NCBI RefSeq assembly: GCF_900218065.1
Contig: NZ_OBMU01000001.1
Span: 1,677,335-1,741,334 of the forward strand
DNA: 64,000 nucleotides
Reading direction: 5' to 3'
DNA from: Novosphingobium sp. Chol11
GTDB lineage: Bacteria > Pseudomonadota > Alphaproteobacteria > Sphingomonadales > Sphingomonadaceae
The notes beneath the pieces were generated by a model. That model made no database searches. It was not told where the DNA came from and saw only the letters and a list, made by a program, of their open reading frames with translations. The first letter of the stretch is position 1, and each line of letters begins with the position of its first letter. Made by a program: the position numbers and the translations under genes. Of the stretch, positions 45,239 through 53,333 are shown piece by piece.

Positions 45239-45744
45239 CACTGCACCGCTCGCACAAAGCTCAACACGACCGGCGACGTCCCCGCCTGCCCACTTACCGT
45301 CAAATCGACCTGCAACAGCCGTTTGTCGCTCGTGTCCTTCACCATCCGCGTCCAATGCCAGCGCCGCCCGCCATTCTCGACATCACCCTCTTCGCTCCCA
45401 ATTGAGGGCGGCGCGGCATCGGTCTGCACCTCCACCATCAGGTTGCGCGCGACGATCTGTCCCAGCGCCTTGCTGTCGAGGTCCGCCGCCGTTCGCAACG
45501 TCACCCCCTGCAACCGCACCAGCGCCAGCGCCGCCAGGCTGAACACGGCAAGCGCCACCAGCATCTCCAGCAGCGTGAAGCCTTGTTCCTTTTTAGCTTT
45601 GGTCGAGATTTGGCTCAGGTCGAGCCGAAAAGCGTTATTTTTGAGCACCGGAGCGCAGCGTACTCTAAGGTACGTGAGCACCGGAGCGCAGAAAATAGCG
45701 CTTTGCAGGCCGACATGAGCCAAATATCGGCCGAAGCTACCCAC
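45238..45744 (-). CDS. gspI: Type II secretion system minor pseudopilin I with repeat-encoded leader
   Basis: A 168-residue frame. The prepilin site is QG^FTLLEMLVALAVFSLA at residue 55, so the leader would be 55 residues, far longer than usual. Most of the leader (residues about 4-48) is encoded by the palindromic repeat at 45601-45733, which makes CAPVL appear twice. The GTG at 45744 overlaps the gspH stop by 8 bases and is the coupled start. A second GTG at 45648 would give a normal-sized 136-residue protein, but has no ribosome site. Confidence 0.8.
   Translation of the reverse strand: MGSFGRYLAHVGLQSAIFCAPVLTYLRVRCAPVLKNNAFRLDLSQISTKAKKEQGFTLLEMLVALAVFSLAALALVRLQGVTLRTAADLDSKALGQIVARNLMVEVQTDAAPPSIGSEEGDVENGGRRWHWTRMVKDTSDKRLLQVDLTVSGQAGTSPVVLSFVRAVQ
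45601..45733. repeat. Long imperfect palindromic repeat (about 133 bp) in the 5' part of gspI
   Basis: Two arms of about 60 bp are imperfect reverse complements: ATTTGGCTCAGGTCGAGCCG on the left matches the reverse complement ATTTGGCTCATGTCGGCCTG on the right. They are centred on the palindrome CGTAC...GTACG (45659-45674). Inside, GAGCACCGGAGCGCAG occurs twice as a direct repeat (45643-45658, 45676-45691). It looks like a REP/BIME- or MITE-like mobile element; palindromes of this kind are, from memory, scattered in sphingomonad genomes. This is the only copy found in the window. Confidence 0.75.
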
Positions 45745-46222
45745 CGACCATGACCTTTCCAGCCATATCGACGGTGACGGACACCCGCTCCGCCTCCCGC
45801 GCCAAGGTCACGGTCATCGGATCGGTCGGCAACCCCGTCCCATCAAAACCAATCTGCTGCCGCCCGTCCTTGCCAAGCAGCGCCCGTGTCCCCGACGTCC
45901 AGTTCGCCGTCACGAACGGCTTCTCCTCCACCGGCACCCATTGCCCGCCATCGCGGCGCTGAAATCCATAGCCTGATGCGGACACCCACACCGCCATTGG
46001 CCGCGCAGTCACGACCGCTTCGTCGCGCGCGGCGGCAACGCGCGCGGCAAAGCGATCGGCATCCTCGACAACCCGTCCGCGCGGATCAGGCATGGCAAGC
46101 ACCACAGCAGCCGAAATGAAGCCGATGATCGTCAACACGACCATCAGCTCGATCAAGGTGAAGCCGCACTCGTCGGAAGGCGAGCTCTCGGCCTCAAAGC
46201 TCGCTGGAATAAATATCCGCAT
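45737..46222 (-). CDS. gspH: Type II secretion system pseudopilin H
   Basis: A 161-residue pseudopilin starting MRIFIPASFEAESSPSDE, with prepilin site CG^FTLIELMVVLTIIGFISA after a 20-residue leader. GspH is a minor pseudopilin below the tip. Start 46222 overlaps the 3' end of gspG by 29 bases; the larger upstream frame is not needed. Confidence 0.9.
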   Translation of the reverse strand: MRIFIPASFEAESSPSDECGFTLIELMVVLTIIGFISAAVVLAMPDPRGRVVEDADRFAARVAAARDEAVVTARPMAVWVSASGYGFQRRDGGQWVPVEEKPFVTANWTSGTRALLGKDGRQQIGFDGTGLPTDPMTVTLAREAERVSVTVDMAGKVMVGG

Positions 46223-46733
46223 TCTCGCTCTCGCCGCCCGGCTGGCCGTCCGCGCCCAGCGAACTGATGTCGAACGCGCCCTTCCGCCCTGGCACCGCAT
46301 AAGTGTAGGCGCGGCCCCACGGGTCCTGCGGCAGCTTCTTGATATAGCCGCCCCGGCGATACCGTTGCGGCTGCGCCAGCGAAGCGGGCGGATTGATCAG
46401 CGCCTGCAATCCATCCGTCTGCGAAGGATAGCTCAGATTATCAAGCCGATACTGCTCCAGCGCCTGCTCGATCGTCGCAATATCCGCCTTCGCCTTCTCC
46501 ACCCGCGCCGTGTCGGTCGCCGGAATGACGTTGATCGCCACGATCGTCGCCAGCAACCCGATGATGACGATCACCACCATGAGTTCGACCAGCGTAAAGC
46601 CGTGTTCGGCGGAACGCCTCGAAAAGGTGAAGCCATCCTCGCCTGCGTTCCGGCCTCCGTTCGCACCGGGCTTATCGAAGTGCCCTTCCTCTTTCTGGAA
46701 AAAGCGCATGGCTCTGGAAATAGACATAATCAC
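46194..46733 (-). CDS. gspG: Type II secretion system major pseudopilin G with long leader
   Basis: A 179-residue pseudopilin with prepilin site HG^FTLVELMVVIVIIGLLAT at residue 45. The conserved calcium-site region and ending (YIKKLPQDPWGRAYTYAVPG; DISSLGADGQPGGESENADI) identify GspG. The leader of about 45 residues (MIMSISRAMRFFQ...) is unusually long; MSISRAMRFF or MRFFQKEEGHF could be starts as well. GspG forms the pseudopilus shaft. Confidence 0.92.
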   Translation of the reverse strand: MIMSISRAMRFFQKEEGHFDKPGANGGRNAGEDGFTFSRRSAEHGFTLVELMVVIVIIGLLATIVAINVIPATDTARVEKAKADIATIEQALEQYRLDNLSYPSQTDGLQALINPPASLAQPQRYRRGGYIKKLPQDPWGRAYTYAVPGRKGAFDISSLGADGQPGGESENADIYSSEL

Positions 46734-46736
46734 TCC

Positions 46737-47954
46737 TCAAGCCCCCGTAAGGCTCTGCAATTGCAGGATAGGCAGCAGGATCGACAAGATGATCACCGCC
46801 ACGATCCCGCCCATCAATATGATGATCACCGGCTCCAGCATGGCGAGCGCGGCGGAGGTGAAGCTGTCAAACTCCCGCTCCAGATAATCGGCTGCCCGCT
46901 CCAGCATCGTGTCCAGCCGCCCCGCGCTCTCCCCGCTCGCCGCCAGATAGACCAGCAGCGGCGGAAATACGCCCGCGCGCCGCAATGCCGCCGACAGACT
47001 GCCGCCACCGCGAATGGCCTCGACAATCTCTTCCGAAGCCTGCCGCAACACACGATTATGCACCGTCTGCGTGGTAAGCGACAAACCTTCCATCAATGGC
47101 AGGCGGCTTGCCACCATGGTCGACAAGGTCCGCGCCATGCGCGCCGCATGCAAGTCGCGGATCAACCGCCCCAGCAGCGGCAGCCGCAACAACGTCGCGT
47201 CAAATCGATAGCGGAAGGCTTCGACCTTCAAGGCGCGCCAGAAGGCAAAAGCGCCCACCGCGATCAGGATCGCCAGCAGCCACCAATAGCCCGCCAGAAA
47301 AGCCGAAATCCCCATCACCATGCGCGTCAGCAGCGGCAGGTCCTGCCCCACCGTGTCGAATTGCTCCACGACTTTTGGCACAACGAAGATCATCAGCGCC
47401 GCGACCACGCACACGGCAAAGGCAGCCAGCACGCTTGGATAGGCAATCGCCGTCAGCACCTTGGACCGGATCACCGCCTGTCGTTCCATCAGGTCGGACA
47501 GGCGCTCCATGATCGTCGGCAGGCTGCCGGAGCTTTCACCCGCAGAGATCATCGCCCGATACAGTGCCGGGAAGCTCCTGGGCTCCGCGCCCAGGGCATC
47601 CGCCAGCCGCCGCCCTTCCAGTACGCCTGAATGCACCTTGCTGACGATCGCGCGTACATGCTCCTGCTCGCTCTGCCGCCCGATCGTCCGCAGCGATTCC
47701 TCCAGCGGGCTCACCTGGATCAACGTCGAAAGCTGCCGCGTGAACAGCGTCAATTCCTTGGCCGACAGCCTCGGTGCGCGCAGGGAAAAGGCCGCGCGCC
47801 TGGCCGCCTTCTCCACCACGCCCGGCTCGATCCGCACGATGAACAGCTTGCGCGCGTCCAGCTTCGCGCGCGCATCCTCGACCGTCTCGGCCTTCACCTT
47901 GCCGGTGCGTTCCTTGCCCGCCGGATCGATGACCAGATAATCGAACTCAGCCAT
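46737..47954 (-). CDS. gspF: Type II secretion system inner-membrane platform protein F
   Basis: A 405-residue protein starting MAEFDYLVIDPAGKERTGKV with two GspF domains (LFTRQLSTLIQVSPLEESLR and MARTLSTMVASRLPLMEGLS) and three membrane helices, the last near the C-terminus (MLEPVIIILMGGIVAVIILS). It anchors the GspE-GspL platform. The start overlaps gspE by 8 bases; a 9-codon extension upstream is rejected. Confidence 0.94.
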   Translation of the reverse strand: MAEFDYLVIDPAGKERTGKVKAETVEDARAKLDARKLFIVRIEPGVVEKAARRAAFSLRAPRLSAKELTLFTRQLSTLIQVSPLEESLRTIGRQSEQEHVRAIVSKVHSGVLEGRRLADALGAEPRSFPALYRAMISAGESSGSLPTIMERLSDLMERQAVIRSKVLTAIAYPSVLAAFAVCVVAALMIFVVPKVVEQFDTVGQDLPLLTRMVMGISAFLAGYWWLLAILIAVGAFAFWRALKVEAFRYRFDATLLRLPLLGRLIRDLHAARMARTLSTMVASRLPLMEGLSLTTQTVHNRVLRQASEEIVEAIRGGGSLSAALRRAGVFPPLLVYLAASGESAGRLDTMLERAADYLEREFDSFTSAALAMLEPVIIILMGGIVAVIILSILLPILQLQSLTGA

Positions 47955-49488
47955 CGGCGATGGTTTCCACCTCCGCCGCATCGCGCCGCGACACGCGGAT
48001 GGCTTCTTCCGCCGTGGTCTGCCCGTCGCGCACCAGTGCCCGCGCCGCAGACCCCAGATTGGGTGCGTTCAGGAAAGCGTGCCGCGCGATCAGGGATTCA
48101 TCGCCGCCATCATTAATCAGGCGGCGGATCGTGTCGTCCACCCGGATCGCTTCGAACACCCCGATCCGGCCCTTGTATCCGGTTCCGTTGCACTGCTCGC
48201 AACCCCGCGCCCGATAGATGATCGTTCCGGGATCGAAACCAAGGAGTGCGCTTGCCGACTTGTCCGCCTGCACCGGCTCGCGGCAATGCTGGCACAGCCG
48301 CCGCACCAGCCGCTGCGCAATCACCGCGCGCAATGTCGAGGCAAGCAGGAAAGGCTCCACCCGCATGTCCCGCATCCGCGTGATCGCGCCGACCGCATCA
48401 TTGGTATGCACGGTCGACAGCACCAGGTGCCCCGTGAGGGACGCCTGAACGGCAATCTCCGCCGTCTCCCGGTCGCGAATTTCGCCGACCATCACCACAT
48501 CGGGGTCCTGCCGCAGGATCGCCCGCAACCCGGCCGCGAAGGTCAGGCCCACCTTCGCATTCACCTGCGTCTGCCCGACCCCCTCGACCGCATATTCGAC
48601 CGGGTCCTCCACGGTCAGGATATTGCGCGTCCCGTCGTTCAGCTGCCTCAGCCCCGCGTAAAGCGTCGTCGTCTTGCCCGACCCTGTAGGACCCGTGACC
48701 AGGATAATCCCGTTCGGTTCATGCAATCCTTCACGAAAAATCCGATCCGCCGCCCCCGCCATGCCCAGCAGGTCAAGGTTCATCCCCGCATTCTCCTTGT
48801 CGAGAATACGCAGCACAACCCGTTCTCCCGCCCGGCTCGGCAGCGTCGAAACGCGCACGTCCAGCAACTTGCCGCCCAGCGTCAGCCCGATGCGCCCATC
48901 CTGCGGCACCCGCCGCTCGGCGATGTCCAGACGCGCCATCACCTTGATTCGGCTCACCACGACCGGCGCGACATGCGGCGGCATCCGCAAGGTCTCGCGC
49001 AACACGCCGTCGATTCGCATCCGCACGATCAAGCCCGTTTCATAGGGCTCGATATGAATGTCCGAAACGCCCTGTCGTGCCGCCTCCGCGATGATGCCGT
49101 TGATCAAGCGGATCGCAGGAGCGTCATCCGCGCTGTCGAGCAGATCGTCAGCGGTTGGAATATCGGCGGCCAATATGTCCAGCTCGTCCGCCCCGACTTC
49201 CAGCGAACCCGCCATGGCGGCCGCGCTGCCCTCCATCGCATAATGGTCGGACAAATGCCGATCGAACTGCGGCCCATCCACGAAGTGCACGTCGAAGCTG
49301 CGCGCCAGATGCCGCCGCACCTCCAGCAGTACGCGCGGGTCGCTCCCCTCGCGCACGGCAATGATCAGCCGCTCGCCGTCCAGCGGCAGCATGACGACGC
49401 CATGCTTGCGCGCGAAGACATAGGGAATATCGACGGCACGCGGTGCAAGGTGCAGGGGCTCGCTCCCTTGCGGGCCTGCGTCCGTCAC
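47947..49488 (-). CDS. gspE: Type II secretion system ATPase E
   Basis: A 513-residue ATPase that powers pseudopilus assembly. It has an N-terminal GspE_N domain, a Walker A motif GPTGSGKTTTLYAG near residue 264, a Walker B region (VGEIRDRETAEIAVQASLTG), and a C-terminal tetracysteine zinc motif (CQHC...CEQC). All key motifs are intact. It overlaps gspF by 8 bases and gspD by 4. Confidence 0.95.
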   Translation of the reverse strand: MTDAGPQGSEPLHLAPRAVDIPYVFARKHGVVMLPLDGERLIIAVREGSDPRVLLEVRRHLARSFDVHFVDGPQFDRHLSDHYAMEGSAAAMAGSLEVGADELDILAADIPTADDLLDSADDAPAIRLINGIIAEAARQGVSDIHIEPYETGLIVRMRIDGVLRETLRMPPHVAPVVVSRIKVMARLDIAERRVPQDGRIGLTLGGKLLDVRVSTLPSRAGERVVLRILDKENAGMNLDLLGMAGAADRIFREGLHEPNGIILVTGPTGSGKTTTLYAGLRQLNDGTRNILTVEDPVEYAVEGVGQTQVNAKVGLTFAAGLRAILRQDPDVVMVGEIRDRETAEIAVQASLTGHLVLSTVHTNDAVGAITRMRDMRVEPFLLASTLRAVIAQRLVRRLCQHCREPVQADKSASALLGFDPGTIIYRARGCEQCNGTGYKGRIGVFEAIRVDDTIRRLINDGGDESLIARHAFLNAPNLGSAARALVRDGQTTAEEAIRVSRRDAAEVETIADG

Positions 49489-51689
49489 CGTCGTTCTCCA
49501 CTTGCCGGAACGTCCACTGGCCGCACCACGCCGCTCGATTGCCGCATCGTCGGCTCGATCACCTGTGCCTGAGGCGGAGCCTCGGCTCCCGGCTGCACCA
49601 CCGCATCGCCAGCCTGCATAGGCGCAGGCGGCGTCGCGCCCATATAGTCGCGCACCAGTTCATCGATGCTGGGTTCGGCATCGGGATTGCGCGCCATCTG
49701 CATGTTCCGCACATAGCCATAGCGTTGCTGCGTCAGCCGCTGCGCATCTTCCTTCGACCGCAGGATCGTCGGGCGGATGAAGACCATGAGGTTCGTCTTG
49801 CTCCGACTCTTGCTGCGCGATTTGAACAGCTCACCAAGGCCTGGAATATCGGACAGTAGCGGAATACGCTCGATCGTCTTGCGCTCGTTGTCGTCGAGCA
49901 GTCCGCCCAGTGCCAATATCTCGCCATCATCGACCGTAACCGTCGTTTCGATCTCGCGCTTGTTGATGATGAGGTCGCTGTTGTTGTTCGACACCGGCCC
50001 CGCGACGCTCGACACTTCCTGCTTCAGGAACAGCTTGATTGCACCGCCCGTGTTGATCTGCGGCTTCACCTCAAGCTTGATGCCGACATCCTGCCGCTGC
50101 ACCGTACGGAACTGATTGTCGAAATTCTGGCTCAGCGCTTCGCCGGTAGTGATCGGCACCTGCTGCCCGACCAGGATCGACGCCTTCTGGTTGTCCAGGG
50201 TCATGACAGAGGGCGTCGACAGGATGTTGCTGTCCGTGTCGGATCGAACGGCGTTGATGATTGCGCCGAAGATGCCGTTGCGTCCGATCTGTGTCGCCAC
50301 CCCGCCAAAGCCGCCGGTCGCGTTCATCAGACTATCGACTGCCGCCTGCTGCAATGTGTTGGCTAGGTCGCCATTCTGGCGGGTCTCAGTTGTCGTTCTG
50401 GTTCCATCAGGAGCCACTACCGTTGTCGTGGTCGTCCCAAGATCATTGGCAGCAACAGCCCCCGCCAGAGTCAGCAGATTGGGCGAAGCGTTGGAATAGT
50501 TGGTCGCGGCAAAGCCCGTCTTCGTGCTGCCGATCAGGAACTGCACGCCCAGCTTCTTGGCGGCAGCGTCGCTGATCTCGACGATGATCGCCTCCACCAG
50601 AACCTGCTCGCGCCGCGTGTCCAGTTGCCGGATGGTTTCGCCCAGCATGCGCTGCACGTCACTGTTTGCCGCGACGATGATCGCATTCGCCCCTTCATAG
50701 CGGGTGACGATCGCTGGGCCGCGCGTCGAAATGCCGCTGCCTGATGATCCGCCAGCGTTCATCACCGCAGGCGGGGCCGATGCTGGAGGCACGGCCGATG
50801 GAGCCCCCGCCGCCGCTGGGACCGACGATGTCACAGCAGAGCCGGTCGATTGCCCCACCAGTTGCTGCAACACCGGCAGCAGCTTTTCGGCGTCCGCATG
50901 TTCCAGCCAGTAAACACGGATTTCCGTGCCGCTCGCCGCTTGCCGGTCAAGGTCGCGCGCCATTTGCGCCAGCCGCGCTACCGTCCCGGCATCGCCACGG
51001 ATCGCGACCGAATTGCTGCTGTCAATCGGCACGATCGTCGCCGCCCGTTGCGCGCCTTCGCCACTGCTTTGTACAAGCGCCTGAAGCGATGTCGCGATTT
51101 CCCGCGCGCCCGCATTACGCAGAGTGACGGTCAGCGTGGCCGCCGTGTCGCGGTCGATCCGAGCCAGCACTTGGCGAATGCGGCCGATATTGTCGGCATA
51201 ATCCGCCACCACCACGCTGTTGCCCGCGCGATTGGCGGTCACTGACCCATCCTTGCTGACCAGCGGCCGCAGGGTCTCCAACGCGCTTGCCGCGTCGATC
51301 GACCGCAGGCGAAAGACCTCCGTCACGAACTGGTTGCGATTTGCCCCTCGACCCACCACGCTGGGCTGGCCCGCCGCGCCATCGGCTGGCTGGATGCGAT
51401 AAGCCCCACCCGGCGCCGGCACGGCCACAAGGCCGTTGGCGCGCAGGGTCGACAGGAAGATCTCGAAATATTCCGATCGCGACAACGGCCGGTCGGTGAC
51501 GACCGACACCTTCCCCTGCACCCGATTGTCGATGATGAAGGTACGCCCCGTCACCCGCGCGGCGTCCTGGATGAAGGCACGGATGTCAGCGTCACGGACG
51601 TTGAGCGTCTGCTGGGCCAGGACCGGCGCGCCCATGGGCGATGCGAGCGCGAGGGCGGTAGCAGCGGAAAGAAGGAGTTTTCTGGTCAT
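49485..51689 (-). CDS. gspD: Type II secretion system secretin D
   Basis: A 734-residue outer-membrane secretin with a signal peptide, N0-N3 domains (N0 about residues 26-100, with NVRDADIRAFIQDAARVTGR) and a C-terminal secretin domain ending RIPLLSDIPGLGELFKSRSK. A Gly/Ala/Pro-rich insert in the third N-domain (about residues 275-320) and a Pro/Ala-rich tail are lineage-specific. It forms the exit channel. Confidence 0.94.
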   Translation of the reverse strand: MTRKLLLSAATALALASPMGAPVLAQQTLNVRDADIRAFIQDAARVTGRTFIIDNRVQGKVSVVTDRPLSRSEYFEIFLSTLRANGLVAVPAPGGAYRIQPADGAAGQPSVVGRGANRNQFVTEVFRLRSIDAASALETLRPLVSKDGSVTANRAGNSVVVADYADNIGRIRQVLARIDRDTAATLTVTLRNAGAREIATSLQALVQSSGEGAQRAATIVPIDSSNSVAIRGDAGTVARLAQMARDLDRQAASGTEIRVYWLEHADAEKLLPVLQQLVGQSTGSAVTSSVPAAAGAPSAVPPASAPPAVMNAGGSSGSGISTRGPAIVTRYEGANAIIVAANSDVQRMLGETIRQLDTRREQVLVEAIIVEISDAAAKKLGVQFLIGSTKTGFAATNYSNASPNLLTLAGAVAANDLGTTTTTVVAPDGTRTTTETRQNGDLANTLQQAAVDSLMNATGGFGGVATQIGRNGIFGAIINAVRSDTDSNILSTPSVMTLDNQKASILVGQQVPITTGEALSQNFDNQFRTVQRQDVGIKLEVKPQINTGGAIKLFLKQEVSSVAGPVSNNNSDLIINKREIETTVTVDDGEILALGGLLDDNERKTIERIPLLSDIPGLGELFKSRSKSRSKTNLMVFIRPTILRSKEDAQRLTQQRYGYVRNMQMARNPDAEPSIDELVRDYMGATPPAPMQAGDAVVQPGAEAPPQAQVIEPTMRQSSGVVRPVDVPASGERR

Positions 51690-52510
51690 TGGCCTTGCAG
51701 GGTCAGGTTGATCGTCGAAAGGCCAGCGCCCCGCTCGACGGCCAGGGAAATGCGCGCGCCGGGCATGATTTTGCCCTGCAGCGCCTGAAGGTCGCTGGGC
51801 GAGCCGACCGGCTGTCCATCGACCTGGGTGATGACATCGCCGGGCTGGAAACCGGCGTTCTGGAAAGTGGGTCCCCTGGCCGTCAGGAAGAGGCCCGTGA
51901 TACGCCCATTCTGCATGCGGGGCGCAAAGCCGATGTCGCGCTTCAGCCCGTCCGCCGTGGGATTGTCGATGCCGCCCGCCGGCGCCGGAACGGCACCGGC
52001 TTCGCCCGGCGCAGCGGCGGGCGCGGGCTGGGATTGATCAAGGAATATCTGCTCTTCCGCGCCGCCGCGATCGATGGTGACATGATCGAACGCCACGGCC
52101 TTCAACAGGACGCCGGGCAATATCTCGTCACCCACCGCAAAGCTGTTCTGCACGCCGTCAGGTCCAGCGATGATCGCCGACCCAAGGCCAGACCCCTCGT
52201 TCAACCGGATGCCATAGACGGTCAGCGCAAGCGAAGTGACCACGCCGCCGTTGGCCGGTTGTTGCGGACCAGCGCGGTAAAAGGGGTCGAAGCTTGAGAA
52301 GAGCGCCTGACGCGCAGCGAAATTCGGAAACTGCGCCTGCCGCCCTTCCCAGGGACCAAAGCTGCCGACCGGCGTCAGCAGTGCCCAGATCAGCCTCGCG
52401 CACTGCACCGTCAGCAGCCCGAGCAACAGCTTCTCGACCACCCGCAGCCAATCGATGGGTGCTAGGCGGCTGCTAAGGCCCTGAAAGTTACTGCGAAACG
52501 GCACGCGCAT
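51686..52510 (-). CDS. gspC: Type II secretion system protein C
   Basis: A 274-residue bitopic protein with an N-terminal helix (VEKLLLGLLTVQCARLIWAL), an HR domain (FAVGDEILPGVLLKAVAFDH) and a C-terminal PDZ domain (FQNAGFQPGDVITQVDGQPV). It links the inner-membrane platform to the secretin and selects substrates. It is the first gene of the gspC-O operon; the operon promoter should lie in 52511-52649. Confidence 0.92.
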   Translation of the reverse strand: MRVPFRSNFQGLSSRLAPIDWLRVVEKLLLGLLTVQCARLIWALLTPVGSFGPWEGRQAQFPNFAARQALFSSFDPFYRAGPQQPANGGVVTSLALTVYGIRLNEGSGLGSAIIAGPDGVQNSFAVGDEILPGVLLKAVAFDHVTIDRGGAEEQIFLDQSQPAPAAAPGEAGAVPAPAGGIDNPTADGLKRDIGFAPRMQNGRITGLFLTARGPTFQNAGFQPGDVITQVDGQPVGSPSDLQALQGKIMPGARISLAVERGAGLSTINLTLQGQ

Positions 52511-52649
52511 GGAACTTGGTAATCCCCCTTGACACCCGCGCTGCTAGGCAATTGTTTTTACTGCTGGATGACAAAAATGTGACCTATCCATGACAGGCGC
52601 AATCCGCAAGCGACGGCGCTTGCATTTAGAGCGCCAGACGGTAGCAAAA

Positions 52650-53333
52650 ATGTCATATCACTCGCCCACTGCAGCGCTCATGCCGAGCCCATCCATCCCT
52701 GTAGCTGCCGATGCCGACCCGAATTGGATCGCTTCACATCCACGCGTGCAGCGGGTGCCTAGCCGCGACCTCACGCTGTTTATTCAGCGCGACTTCCTGA
52801 CGGCGGAGGAATGCACCGGGCTGATCGAGCGGATAGAAGCGCGCCGTCGGCCCTCCACCATCGCCGATGCCAATGGAGACACGGCCTTCCGCACCAGCGA
52901 GACATGCGATCTTGACACAGCGGACCCGTTTGTTGCCGCAATCGACGAAAAGCTCGCGGCCTTTGCAGGCATCGATCCGGCGTTCGGAGAACCAATCCAG
53001 GGACAACGCTATGCCGTGGGTCAGGAATTCAAGCCCCATACCGACTATTTCGATCCCGCCGGGCTGGACTTCGTGCGCTACTGCTCCCTTTCCGGCAATC
53101 GCACCTGGACGCTGATGGTCTATCTCAATCAACCTTCGGCGGGCGGCGCGACCCGTTTCGTGAAGATCGGCAAAATGGTGCAACCGGAAAGCGGAAAGCT
53201 GTTGGCCTGGAACAATCGTCTGGAAACCGGCCGATGTAATGACGCCAGCCTGCACCATGGGATGAAGGTGCGCAGCGGCGTCAAATACATCATCACCAAA
53301 TGGTATCGGGAAAAGATTTGGGTGGAGTCTTAG
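52650..53333 (+). CDS. 2OG-Fe(II) oxygenase (prolyl-4-hydroxylase-like)
   Basis: A 227-residue oxygenase with the iron ligands HTD (in FKPHTDYFDPAGLDF) and a distal His in DASLHHGMKVRSG, plus the 2-oxoglutarate-binding KYIITKWYRE. The double-stranded beta-helix domain spans about residues 80-225. Substrate proteins are unknown; bacterial members hydroxylate proline residues in translation factors or peptides. Starts at 52590 and 52680 are possible. It converges with the CYTH-CHAD gene; the stop codons overlap. Confidence 0.85.
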   Translation: MSYHSPTAALMPSPSIPVAADADPNWIASHPRVQRVPSRDLTLFIQRDFLTAEECTGLIERIEARRRPSTIADANGDTAFRTSETCDLDTADPFVAAIDEKLAAFAGIDPAFGEPIQGQRYAVGQEFKPHTDYFDPAGLDFVRYCSLSGNRTWTLMVYLNQPSAGGATRFVKIGKMVQPESGKLLAWNNRLETGRCNDASLHHGMKVRSGVKYIITKWYREKIWVES

